64,000 nucleotides of DNA from Dichomitus squalens LYAD-421 SS1 (Eukaryota > Basidiomycota > Agaricomycetes > Polyporales > Polyporaceae), in contig NW_006766908.1 in the NCBI RefSeq assembly GCF_000275845.1, forward strand, positions 196,951 to 260,950, written 5' to 3'. The position numbers and the translations under genes were made by a program. The notes under the pieces were generated by a model. That model saw nothing but the letters and a program-made list of their open reading frames with translations. It searched no databases and had not been told where the DNA came from. Position 1 is the stretch's first letter; every line of letters starts with the position of its first letter. Below are positions 11,511 through 23,741 of this stretch, one piece after another.

Positions 11511-13055
11511 ATGCTCTCTATTGCCCCTTTAGCAGTTGCGCTTCTCAGTGCCTCGTATGCATTGGGAGCGTTCAACCTCGTCAAAAGCTATTCCGGCTCG
11601 ACTTTCTTCGACGGGTGGCAATATGATAGCGTCCCGGGATACGACAACACAACGAACGGTATGTAGTCATGTTAACCATGCGAAGGGGTTTGGGCTAACT
11701 GAGAAATATGTTCAGGTCACGTCTTTTATCTGGATGGAGCCCATGCGAATGCATCTCACCTGACGTATGTGAACGACGCGGGTCGGGCCATCATCAAGGT
11801 CGACAATGAGACGGTCGTCAGCTACCCAAACAAACGCAACTCCGTGCGTAGCGACTGGCCCCCAGCGGACCGTATGCGAAACGGTCGCTCACTTTCTTCC
11901 ATGAACGTAGGTCCGCATCTCAACGGAGGATTTCTTCGACATCGGCTCGGTGTTCCTATTCGACGCCACCCATGTCCCTTACGGGTGCTCCGTTTGGCCT
12001 TCATTTTGGACCACAGGCAATCACTGGCCGAACACTGGCGAGATCGACATTTTGGAAAGCTACAACTTGGAGCAAGCCAATCAAATGACGCTGCATACCA
12101 CTGAAGGCTGCAGCCAGGCACCGAACGTCCAGCAGGTCGGGAAGACCAATGACACGGATTGCGGCGCTGGGGGCTCGACCATCGGGTGTACTGTTGTGGA
12201 AACGAAGGCGAATAGCTTTGGGGAAGACTTTGCCAACAACCAAGGAGGGGTATGGGCCGCGTGGTTCGACGAGACGGGCATATCGTGAGCTCCACAACAT
12301 TCTATCCAGACGACCTTGCTTAATGCGCGATGGTCTGGCAGCGTTTGGTTCTGGTCTGTCAGTATCTTTTCAATCGCTATTTCCGACAAAATGTCATTAC
12401 TCATGTGTGCTTGATAGCGCAAGGACGTGCCGGCCTCCGTTTCCGGGGCGACAAACACCATAGACCCTACTACGTTCGGCACCCCCTCCGCCGCGTGGCC
12501 GTCTGGGTCTTCGTGCGACATCAGCAAGGCATTCGGAAAGCAACAGCTTGTGATCGATATCACTCTCTGCGGAGACAAGTGCGTTAGATGGCACGTTGTA
12601 TCGCCTGAAAGACGTGCATGCTGACTGCGGACTCAGGGCGGGTGATCCGCAGATCTACCAGTCGACCTGCGGTGGCCCGCTCAGAAATGCTACATACGAT
12701 ACTTGCGTAAGTTAGCTTCGGCACTCCTCTGCTGTTCCAGTGTTCTGATATGCGACTCGGTTCCGCTACCATCCAGTATCAACTCGACGTCATTCAACAG
12801 CCTACCGTTACCACACCAAACCAGACCGCTCTCGGGAATGCCTGGTTTGAGATCTCGTACGTCAAGGTTTTCACTTCGGATACCGCCGAGGTCGCAAACT
12901 CCTCCGGCGCCACTGCGCCAGCTGCACCAACCTCGACGTCTGCCAACGGCACCAGCAGCGCCGACGGCAAGAACGACGCTCTGTCTGTCCATCATATGTA
13001 TACCCCAGTTGTGGTTGCCACTCTTTTGGCTGTTGCGTCTTGCCTGTTACTGTGA
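11511..13055 (+). CDS. GH16 endo-beta-1,3(4)-glucanase, secreted and probably GPI-anchored
   Basis: A glycoside hydrolase family 16 enzyme expected to act on beta-1,3- or mixed-linked glucans in the cell wall. Seven exons (11511-11658, 11716-11843, 11911-12284, 12342-12357, 12418-12578, 12637-12706, 12777-13055) give 391 residues. Residues 1 to about 18 form a signal peptide (MLSIAPLAVALLSASYALG). The catalytic motif ExDxxE is intact as GEIDILESYN, preceded by the WPSFWTTGNHWP substrate-cleft segment. Family landmarks follow: LHTTEGCS, GVWAAWFDETGIS, VWFWSRKD, GTPSAAWPSGSSCD and AWFEISYVKVF. The C-terminus has a Ser/Thr/Asn-rich linker and a terminal hydrophobic helix ending at the stop, the usual shape of a GPI-attachment signal. 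The WFWS motif lies on a 16-nt micro-exon. Confidence 0.93.
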
Positions 13056-14379
13056 TCCAGGATGTTTGGGCTGGTTCGACGGAAGCGATGGGGTTCTTCT
13101 GAAAGAACCCTGGATCCAAAATGGTGCTCTATCCCCCTTGCTGGACTCGATCGCGTGTTACATATACCCTGAATGGCTGTTCAAATGGACTGGTCTAATC
13201 AGATCCTATCTAATATAAGTGGGGACAACCTCGTCGTGCGTGCCTATGTGTTCTGGAATCATCAGCATCCTAACACTGCGACATCTGAACAGCTATCCAA
13301 CGGCTTACCCGAGCATCTGAAGTAGTGCACCATGGTGCTTCAGCTGCACTGCATTGAATTTAGTAGGCAGTCAGACTCTACTAGAGATCGTTGTCCTGAG
13401 TACTTTTGAAAGGTACATTGGCCATGACGGTGACTCTCAACAATGCCGACCACCCTGGTACCTTCATGAACAAAACAGTATTACGACATCTTTAGCATCT
13501 TCTCAAGGTGAGGGATCAATATTTCTTTGTACTGATGCAGTACTAGGCACCTCATGAAACATGATCATCCGTCGCCCTTATCCGGCGCTCCATACTATTG
13601 TATGACGTGTTTACCACACGCTTGCTGGATTGTACTACGCTACTCGCATGAGGGCTGAATCCATGGCTCAGACGTACTCAATTTGGATCCGGGGAAGCCC
13701 CATATCCAGCTGCAGGGAGGAGTAGAAGCGGACTCGGAGCCGGGTGGCCGCCGGCAGCTGTGTAGCGACTCGTATTGACTCGAGCAGTGCATCGCCACAT
13801 TCCCATAGACATGCGACATCCGGCCGGGATCAATCATATTGGATAACGACTACTCCTCTTGTAACCTTCCTTATCTTCAGCGGCTATGCTAAGGAGCTTA
13901 CGTCAGTAAGTGTAATTCTATAATTAAATGAGACGATACTCAGACAGGATTGGCCGGGGTTTTTGCAGTTCACGTTCAAGCTCACTATCGGCGAATTTTG
14001 GCTTACTGGATTGCATTTGAATGTTTCATTTGAGAGTTCAGCGATTCAATGAGAAGATGCACAAGAGAGAATCACGATCATGAATAGGTATCAGCGTCTG
14101 CATGGTGTGCATACGGCTCCCACTGTGCTGAGTAACTCAGGGAGCGGCGTTGATGGAAGCTTGGGAATCAAGTCCCTGATACACTGCCTCCTGGCGCTAA
14201 CGTGCGTCAAATCAGCCATACATATTCTGATGACCCGAAACCCTGATAGGTGCACATTTCGCTTGATCGTCTTGTGGCGCCTAAAGGAACGCATCGCTCA
14301 ACTGCAACCCCCACCTAGCCTTCCGTGAACTTACAACTGGTATTGCAAGGCAGTCGTCGACCATGGACTATCCCATGGC
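13056..14379. other. Intergenic region, no gene recognised
   Basis: About 1.3 kb between the GH16 stop codon and the ABC transporter start. Short ORFs only. AT-rich around 13,910-13,930. Presumed 3' UTR and promoter sequence. Confidence 0.4.
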
Positions 14380-17300
14380 ATGGCTTGCAGAGCTATCCCA
14401 GGTACCCTTGACGGCTTCTGGGGTGACCCTTGCCTCAGTTGCGAACAGGTACGTGCGCAATTCCATGACAACTTTGCCAAGTATAGCGACTTGGACGACG
14501 CGTCCCTGCGCGTGCTAACTCCGATTTGCTTGCTCACACGACTTCTCACCAGCCCATGGCTAGACTCCCTATTGCTACCTGTATACGCCGCGGGTGTTTC
14601 TGGTTTGCTTCTCCTCGCGCAATCCGCGAGCGAGGTCATTCGCAACAATGGTCTTCCGGCAGAGGATACTCCACAGTCGGAACCCGAGACGCGCTCCTGT
14701 TTCCGGAGGGCACTCGAGAATGTGGGAGGCGGCACCATCTTCGCGTTCAAACTTGCCCAGCTCTTGGGGATATTGGGGCTTTTCGGTGTTTCGTTGGCCC
14801 AGCTGGCTCTCCAGAATCGGGAGACCGCGTCGCACAATCTCCTGGCCAGCAGCCATTGGCAGATCGTTCAAGCCGCCCAATGCGTACTTTATGTAAGTGG
14901 TCCTCGTTTTGTCACAGCTTGCATGGGCTGAGCAGCTTTGCAGGCTTACCTCGCCGCTCTTGCAGCGGTCGCAGTGTTCGGGAGGCCTTCGGTGAACAGT
15001 CGCGCTTACGGCCATGTCTCGTTCATCCTGGTGTTCGTATGGAGCGCGTACATGTACCGTGACGTGTACCCGCTTGCCACCCTTGATCGGACCCCGGCTG
15101 ATACTGGAGATGGAGCGTTGCTGTACGCGAAGTTCGCGCTACTGACGATCACGGCTGTTGTCATTCCTCTCTTCGTGCCGCGGAAGTATGTGCCTGTGAA
15201 TCCGAAGGTGCGTTATTGACTTGATATGCTGGTACATGTCGTTGACGGGCGTTTTAGGAGGTACTGGAGCCGAATCCAGAGCAGACGGCGTCTTTGGCGT
15301 CGCTTCTGACGTTCACGTTCATGGCGCCGATTGTGTGGACTGCGTACAAGATTTCGCACTACAAATACGAGATGCTTCCTCCGTTGGCGGACTATGATCA
15401 CCTGAAGAGTTTGGTTGGGAAGAGTTTCCCTGTGAGTACATTGCTCAAACTATTGTTGATGACGATGTCCTGACTTACGTGGGTCGTTCCTTAGCGCCTC
15501 GATCCGACTCAAAACAAGTCTCGTCGGCACATGGGGTTCAAGGTTCTGCGAGTTTTCTGTAGGTCTTTTATGCATGTCTCGGTATCCACAGTGTCTCAAT
15601 GTGATACGCAGGGCTCGAGTACGTGCACTTGGCTTCCATGTCCGTGACTGCGGTGAGTCAAATCCGCGTGGATGTTGATCGTTCCCGAGACGATGAGGTT
15701 GACTTGGAACAGGTCCTCGCCGCGTTCGCCGCACCTATTGCTATTCAGGGTCTTCTCGGGTGCGTCATCGCCCTAGCTGGAGTTTCGTGTGATGTGCTCA
15801 AGCGTCGTTCAGGTACTTGGAATCCGGAGGAACAGTATACAGCGTGCGGCCATGGTTCTGGATTGCGCTCCTCTTCTTCGGGCGGGTGTTCAAGAGCATC
15901 TCTGACCAGTGGTTCATGTTCAAGCACGTACGTTGCCTTAGTTGTTGCGCACGCTGCCTAAATTGAGAGCTGACGAACGCGTGGCAGACTCGTCTCTCGG
16001 TGCGCATTCAAGCCGTCATCACGGAGCTCGTCTTCGAGCATGCCCTCCGTATTCGCATGAAGGCCGAGACGTCTGAAGTGACAGATGCGAGCAAGAGTGG
16101 CGAGATCACAGCCGTGGCGACTCCCGACACTGCATCCCAAGTTGGAGTTGAGGGTGAAGGCGAGGGAAGCGCAGAAGGAAGCGACGCCGGGGCCAGTGTC
16201 CCTGCTCACTCTGCCACCTCTAGCTCGAGCACCGCCGTTGCTCCCGCCTCCATCAAGGGCAAGGGCAAGGCTCCATCGGAAGATACGGCGAAGAAGGTCG
16301 CTGAGCCGTCGAAGCCTGCAGAAGGTGGCAAAAAAGGCAAAAATCTGGTCGGGAGGATCAACAATCTGGTCACTAGCGACCTGAGTAACTTGGAGCCGAT
16401 CGGAATGTTCGTGACATTCGCTAGTACGTCTTGTCTCTCAAACTCCGTGCGGTACAGCGTCGCTCACCATCTTGACATGAATGCAGCGATCGAGTCTCCA
16501 TTCCAAATCACGCTCTGTATGGTATTCCTGTATCAGATCCTTGGCTGGAGGTACGCACATTCTGAAGTACTGTATCATGTGGACTGTGTCTGAAGTGGCG
16601 AGACAGCGCCTTGGTAGGTCTGGCGACCATGTTGATCACTCTTCCTGTACCCGGGTGGATCACAAAGCACATTCAAGGGACTCAGCGCGAAAAGATGAAG
16701 CGGGTACGTGTCTGATGTCTTATGCACTTTTACGGCTTCGTTCACATGGAGCATGACAGACGGACGCTCGTGTCCAGACAGTGACTGAAAGTGAGTCAGA
16801 ATATGCTTCGCCACGTATCGCGCCCGGTTCTCCTTTCTTACTTTACATCCTGCAGTGATGGGCGTGATCCGCATGATCAAACTCTTCGGGTGGGAGCACC
16901 GCATTAACAAGCAGCTGAACCAGAAGCGCGACGAGGAGCTCGTCTCTGTGAAGAGAAACCGAATGCTGGGGATGCTGAACAACCTGTGCAAGTGAGAACT
17001 TTTTTCCGACTACTTTGGGGCAGATAGGCATATCTGAGCGTCCTTCGCACTTGCCTTTAGCTTCGCCATTCCCACTTTGATCATGTTATCAACGTTTGCT
17101 ACCTACGTAAGTGCAGCGAGTCCGATACGTTGTGCACGCCCTTATCTTAGTGTGAAACAGTCCATGATCATGAAGCAGACGTTGACTGGTGCAGCCAATC
17201 TCCCAAACTCCTTGCGTATATCGAGCTCATTCGTTTCTAGCATCGAAAGTGTTCTCTGCGATGTCCGGTGCGTTGATCTCGTTCGTCTCAAGAATACGAT

Positions 17301-20300
17301 ATTGAGAACAATATATATAGTTTTCGATATGCTCCGGATGGACATACAAGCGACTTTCTTCATGATTCCGGGGTTGATACAGGGTGCGTCGAATTCACAG
17401 AGACAACCCAGAGTCGTTCTCATAATTCTCCGAACTTCCAGCCAAAGTATCCCTCGAGCGTATCCACGACTTCTTGTACAATGTACGTTTGTCCTGGGTT
17501 TCGCATCTCCACCTCTATCGCTCATGCGGCCTATTCAGACTGAACTCATCGACGAGTTTGCCGAACCTAACGTGGACACTGTGGAAATTATTTCCTCTAA
17601 CGTCCCTGAAGAATACAGGGAATCGATCGGCATTCGCCATGCGTCGTTCACTTGGGCGAATGACTCTGCAAAGCTTGCGATCACCCCCGGTGGCACTCGT
17701 AAGCGCACGTTTGTACTTCACATTGACGACGAGGTCTTCTTCAAGCGGGGCAAGATAAACCTAATCGTTGGTCCTACTGGCTCGGGGAAGACGTCCTTGC
17801 TCATGGCGCTGCTTGGAGAAATGCATTATATCCCTGCTGGACCTGACTCGTTTGTTAGCCTTCCCAGGGAGGGCGGTGTGGCGTATGCTGCTCAAGAGTC
17901 GTGGGTTCAAAACGATACTATCAAGGTACGTCCATGTCACAAGTCTTGACGAGGGTGGGTTGAGAACGGTGTTGCTTGGTAGAATAATATCCTGTTTGGC
18001 GCACCGTTTGATGAAGTCCGATACAAGAAAGGTAGAGAATGCACACATCAATGCAACGATCCTACTCATCCATTCCACCCAGTCCTGAAGCAATGCGCAC
18101 TGGAGCGTGACCTCAGCTTGTTCGACGCTGGTGATCAGACCGAGGTCGGAGAGAAAGGTGTCACGCTCAGGTCAGTCCACATTCGCTTCCGCACCGTGAT
18201 TGATGCTCATTGACATTACGCTCGAAGTGGTGGTCAAAAGGTTCGGTGAAATGCTCAGGGTCTATGTTGTTGTTGCTTATGAGCGACGCAGGCTCGTATC
18301 ACGTTGGCCCGTGCGGTCTACTCGAGCGCGCAGATCTTGCTGTTGGACGATGTGAGCGTAGCGAAAGGTGGTTCATAACTCTCGGCTCACTTTCGGTTCA
18401 ATAGATCCTTGCTGCTCTTGATGTTCATACTTCCCGATGGATCGTCGACAAGTGTCTGAGCGGTGATCTCGTTCGTGGCCGCACGGTCATCCTAGTGGTA
18501 AGGCTCAAACCTAGTCGTGTGTTACGTTTCTGACGCTATTTTGCAGACTCACAATATTGCCATGGTCAGCCCGATTGCAGATTTTGTAGTTGACGTCGGT
18601 TCAGATGGTCGCATCTTGAGCCAAGGCACACTCTCCAACGCGCTTGCTCATGACGACAAACTGCTGGAGGAAGTGCAGCACGAGGCTGAGGAACTTCAGA
18701 GGGCCGAGGAAGAGATTGACGGGGAGAAACCGGAGGACGTCAACGACAAGTCTAACGCAGGCAAGCTAGTTGTGGCTGAGGAGATAGAAGAGGGTCACGT
18801 TGGATTGCAAGCAAGTGAGTGAACGCATGCAATCGGGCTGTCCTGGATCGCTCACCAAAAGTGCGGCAGTGTTACTGTACCTGGGCAATCTGTCGACGCG
18901 ACCGCTTATTTTCTGGTTCATCTATGTCAGTGCGTACTCGCTACGCCATTTCATCACCAACGTCCAGGTGCGCAGGCTATTCACTGGATTCCGTCTCTTG
19001 ATATCAGCTGACATCTCTATCATGTCATATGTCCTCAGTCTTGGTGGCTTGGGTACTGGGCTGCGCAATACGAGGCTCATGCTCCCGAAGATGTAAAGGC
19101 CAGCTAGTAAGTCGTCCTCATCAGTGCTACAACATGCATGCAGTAATGTCCCGATAGCTACCTCGCCGTATATTGCTACGCTGTGCTCGCAATCATGAGC
19201 TGCTCTGCCTTCTGCGTCTGGTATTATGTCAATGGCAGTATGCGGGCGTCCAAGATCGTCCATGAGAGACTTGTCACCTCTCTACTTGGAACGACTTTGA
19301 GGTGATCAAGAACAATGTGAAGGAGGTTGCATATGCTGACTTCGTTGAACGCAGGTGGCTTGACAAGACGCCAACTGCACGTATCATCGCTCGGTGCACA
19401 GAAGATATCCAGACAAGTGTGTACCCATTCAACTTATTCATTATCCGATGCTGACCTGCTGTTGGTTTTGTTCAGTGGACACTCGATTTGCGAGGAACGT
19501 CGAAGTTCTCATTGAAGTAACCGTATTTCTGCTCATGAAGGTCTTCGCTATCGTCGCCTTCACTCCGCTTTTCTTCATCCCTTCCGTCTTGCTCGCTATC
19601 TTTGGTGGGGTCTTGGGACACATCTACATGAAGGCGCAGCTTTCCGTGAAGCGTGAAATGAGCGTTGCAAAAGCACCTGTGGTTGGTCATTTTGGTGCTG
19701 CCATCAGCGGTATCAGTGAGTGCCCATTTCATAGGGACCTCTGTAAGATTATGACAGTTTCATAGCTTCCATTCGCGCCTATGGTGCTCAGGAGTCACTC
19801 AAGAGAGAAGCATACGTGCGAATTGACAGGTATAGTCGAGTTGCGATCACAAACTTCAATCTCAATCGGTATGTCTGGTAATATGGTGTCATTGATCCTG
19901 AAACTGATATCTGTTGTTCGACAGCTGGATGACGATTCGCGTAGACCTTGCCGGAACCGTGTTCCTGAGTTCCTTGGCTATTTGGCTGCTGTATTTTGCT
20001 CCGTTGAGTGCCTCTAACACTGGCTTCTCTCTGGCGATGGCTGGTTTGTCGATATTCCCTCTGCGACCTGCTGAGCATCTTTCTCACCGTCGCTACAGCT
20101 GCATTCAGCAACAATATCTTTGCTTGGGTTCGCATATTCAACGACCTCGAGCTCTCCGGTATGTCCCTTGAGCTCCATATCTCTGACGGCTGTAATTCAA
20201 CTATATATTGTAGGCAATAGTTTGGAGCGCATCCAACAATACCTCGTTATCGAACATGAGCCACAATCAACTCCGGAAGGCGTACCTCCCGCATACTGGC

Positions 20301-21413
20301 CTGCTAGTGGCGCCCTCGAGGTCAACAACTTGTCTGCCCGATACTCTGCCGTAAGTCTGCCTCTAGGAACCTTGTTCCGGGGCAACAGTTGAAACCTTGC
20401 ATTTAGGACGGTCCCAAGGTCCTCCATGAGATCTCCTTCGACGTTAATTCTGGAGAGCGCGTCGGGATCGGTGAGAAGCATTCTCCACTCCTTTCCGAAC
20501 GATCGCTCACGCACATCATGTAGTGGGTCGTACCGGTAGTGGCAAGAGCTCTCTCACGCTGGCCCTGCTCCGCTGCATCTTGACCGAAGGTCTTGTCCGT
20601 TACGACGGGCTGCCCACCGACAAGATCAACCTCGACGCCCTCCGTTCCAACATCACTATCATTCCGCAAGTGGTACGTCGGCTCACAGCACTCTGTTCGG
20701 AACATCGGCTGACGTCTCCAACAGCCAGAGATGCTGAGCGGGACGCTCCGTCAGAACCTCGACCCATTCGGGGAGCACGACGATGCTGTGCTGAACGACG
20801 CCCTGCGCTCTGCCGGCCTGTTCAACCTCCAGGATGAGCACGACGAGTCCCGTATCACGCTAGACTCCGAGATTGCGGGGGGTGGTGCGAACCTGTCAGT
20901 AGGCCAGCGCCAAGTACTTGCCCTCGCGCGGGCGATCGTGCGCCGGAGCAAGCTCCTGATCCTCGACGAGGCTACATCTGCGATTGGTGTGTACAGTCAT
21001 ACTCATATGCGTATCCTCTCGCTGAGTTGTGCTTCAGACTATGAGACGGACTCGATCATCCAGAAGTCGCTGCGGACAGAGCTTGGGAAGGACGTCACCC
21101 TCCTGACTGTCGCCCACCGTCTGCAGACGATCATGGACTCAGACAAGATTGTACGTACTAGTTGAAGTGATATGGCACTAAGCACATGCTGACGTTTCCC
21201 CTGCAGATGGTACTCGATGCTGGGCACATCGTAAGTACTGGCCATATTTGAGAGTCACTCAATTACTGACATACCTTGTAGGTCGAGTTCGGGAGACCCA
21301 GCGAGCTCCTGAGAAACGAAAAGGGCTTCCTGCGTGCTCTGGTAGACGAGAGCGGAGATAGAGAGAAGTTGTACGCCATGGCTGCTGCTGCCGCAGGCGA
21401 GCCGTCGGGTTGA
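14380..21413 (+). CDS. ABCC/MRP-type full ABC transporter
   Basis: A full-size ABC exporter of subfamily C (fungal MRP/bile-transporter-like), probably in the vacuolar or plasma membrane and moving conjugates or xenobiotics. It has more than 20 short exons. Order: extra N-terminal membrane domain; the linker typical of fungal ABCC proteins ([29 protein letters not shown], near 15,270-15,410); a first membrane domain interrupted by a long Ala/Ser/Lys-rich cytoplasmic insertion (16,075-16,350); NBD1 with Walker [10 protein letters not shown] (17,770-17,796) and signature SGGQK; a second membrane domain (18,880-20,160); and NBD2 with Walker [10 protein letters not shown] (20,524-20,550), signature LSVGQRQ (20,893-20,913) and Walker B LLILDEAT. 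The SGGQK core is on a 13-nt exon. The first exons are uncertain: the ATG at 14380 with two small introns gives MACRAIPVANSPWLDS, but reading through is also open. No disabling lesion was seen. Confidence 0.88.
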
Positions 21414-21691
21414 TCATTGTGTCTCCTGCTCGTGCCCATCTATCTTAGACGTAACATTATCGGCACCGTACCTTGTCCAATTTCTTCGTCGTCTTTGTGA
21501 CCCGCTACACAGTTTCACTCCTATGATATACAGGCGGTTTCTAAAAACATCTTCGCCTGGAAGACTTTATTGTAGAGTTGCCTAAGGCATCAGGTCTACG
21601 CGCACAAGACCTAGAAGCTGTTCGGTACCGCCGTACCAGGGCTCTACTCCGCTCGGGAGCGAAGATTGGGTATGCATAACCGCGAAGGGCA

Positions 21692-23741
21692 CTACAAGCC
21701 TGCTAGCTTGTAAGCTTCGTCTTCGTGGTCTTCGAGGCGTTTATCCTTGTGGTGAGGACTTGGGACGGTTACCCCAGTGTAGTCGCGCAGAGCTTCCCCA
21801 CGTTGGTTCTTGAAGAACAAGACGTCGCCGTCGTCCTCTATGAATGTGCATTGCGTGAAGGAACGCCAGAGCGCGTACAGCGTCGGCTATATTCGAGAGG
21901 GACGCCCGTCAGTAGATCTAACGTCATGACGTCTGCAGGATAGCTGACCGTGGAGTCGTAGCAGTAGTAGTCTCCCAACACCGGCTTGATTGCCTCTGTC
22001 ACTTCCGCTAGGTTGTCTGTGGTGCCCGTGAGCAGTGGTAGCGGACTCTGTCTCACAAGGCGTACTTACAGAAAGGGATGGTGACAAAGAAGTGGTGCGC
22101 GACATGATAATGGTTGATCTAGTGAGTCCGGCAAAACGTCAGAGTCTTTGTGGGATCATATGGAGGGTATGGACTACTGCTCACGCCGTTCCAGAAGAAC
22201 TCCCCGATCCAGCCAAAGACAGGCCGATCGACAGTGGCAAGTGCGCCCCGGACAAACGTCCATGATTTCTGCCTTCAGGTTAGTACGCGGTCCTTGCGAC
22301 TGAAGGGTCAGAGTTGTACCTCACGATAATATGGGACGGTGGGATCGCTGTGCTGCAGATAAGTGAACATGACGATCCAGTTATGCGCCCACTACAGTAG
22401 CCGGCGCGCAGGTCTGTCAGCACTTCGGTGTAATAGAGGCAAAGCCCAGGAACGTACGAGCCAAGGAACAAAGTACAGACTCCAGACGCTATGGAAGCCG
22501 GACTGGTACGACCACACTAAAAGGTTGAGCAACATACAGCCGATGGCGATGTCGGAGATTATAATGTAACTTCCTAGCTCAAGTTTGAGTTGTGCGCTGA
22601 CTGTAGGAGAGACGCTGACGTACTATCTTGTGCTTTGAACAGCTTCGATGACGGGTTGTAATGCTAGAGATATGTCGTTATGCGAGGTCTCTACGTCCTA
22701 GCAGGGGGCAACATACGCTGGTCCTTGGAGGATACTTCGGGTTGCCTTTGCGGTTATGTCTTGGGTGCTAATGTCAGATATGTAAGCTAGGCCTGGAATC
22801 GAAACGTACATGAGATACAGCTGGAAGCCCCTACGTGTCGCGCTGAGTTAAGTCAGATGCAATATACACGCCCTGAGCACTCACAAAAACTGCCTGATCA
22901 CCATCTTGAACAGAGTATAAGCAGGCGTCTCTTCGATCAGCTCTTTGTAGTCGAACGCAGTCGCCTGTGCAGCATCTGGGAGTTTCAGATCCTTCCTCGT
23001 CATGGGATGGTAGGTCTCATCACGAGCAAGATTGTTCGTTCCTTTCTGTGATTCCTCAGTCATGAACATCTCTCTGGAACTGATCAAGTAAAGCGACGAA
23101 CATGATGGGTGCGGTGTGTGAGCCTCCACGCGAAATAGGGCGTCAAGACGAAGGTGTGGAGACTCATCCCGGCAGCATGATTCACCCATGCATAATGAGA
23201 AATCGATTCGTGACCACACTGTGCGTCGAGGATATTTCAGCCTGGGAATGGTTTCGTAGACGAACTTTTAGCTTACCTCATGCCCTAGCGAGGAAATGGA
23301 ATCAGAATCGGTCTGCATGAGTCACATTGATGAATCATTCATACCGAGTGTCCAGAATCCGGCGAATGTTATGCTCTGCCAGAACCAGTAGAATATCCAG
23401 AGGCTCCAGGATACCAAGGTCCGTCCAGAGGGACCAAGACTCAATGCAGAAGCGATACGCCAAGATAGCTCGTCAACCTGAGTCGCGTATAGGTAGAAGA
23501 GCACACTGAGGCCAACTATCCGCGCCACATAGTAAAGCCCTTTGGCCGTGTTTCTTTCGAACAGGTGCCGTGGCACGACAGCGTGAACGTCCTTGATCGA
23601 CACTGTAGGTGGCACGAACTGGGCGCGCTTCTTGCGCTCTTCGTATTCCGGCCCGTCGCGGACTAGCCAGGAGAAAGGACCCTGCTCCCGACTGTCGGGA
23701 AACTCGGTTTTGGTGGGCCACGAGGTGGCTCCTGTGGACAT
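21692..23741 (-). CDS. Membrane fatty acid desaturase (delta-12/omega-3 type)
   Basis: An ER-membrane di-iron desaturase of the FAD2 type, introducing a double bond into membrane-lipid acyl chains. From the ATG at 23741 exon 1 gives the cytosolic N-terminus (PTVSIKDVHAVVPRHLFERN) and the first membrane helices. All three histidine boxes are visible: HECGH (split across exons near 23,277 and 23,197), HRTHH (about 23,100) and HVAHH (about 22,090). Other landmarks are NPKYPPRTSHYNPSS, FTYLQHSDPTVPYYR, TFVRGALATVDR and, in the last exon, LWRSFTQCTFIEDDGDVLFFK. The stop is at 21692-21694. There are at least nine exons, including one of 8 nt (23277-23284, GGCATGAG) that encodes the first two residues of box 1. 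The gene is convergent with the ABC transporter, with 278 bp between their stops. Whether it acts at delta-12 or omega-3 cannot be told from sequence. Confidence 0.92.

Noticed and set aside
12081..12578. Minus-strand ORF opposite the GH16 gene
   Set aside because: Antisense shadow of catalytic-domain exons.
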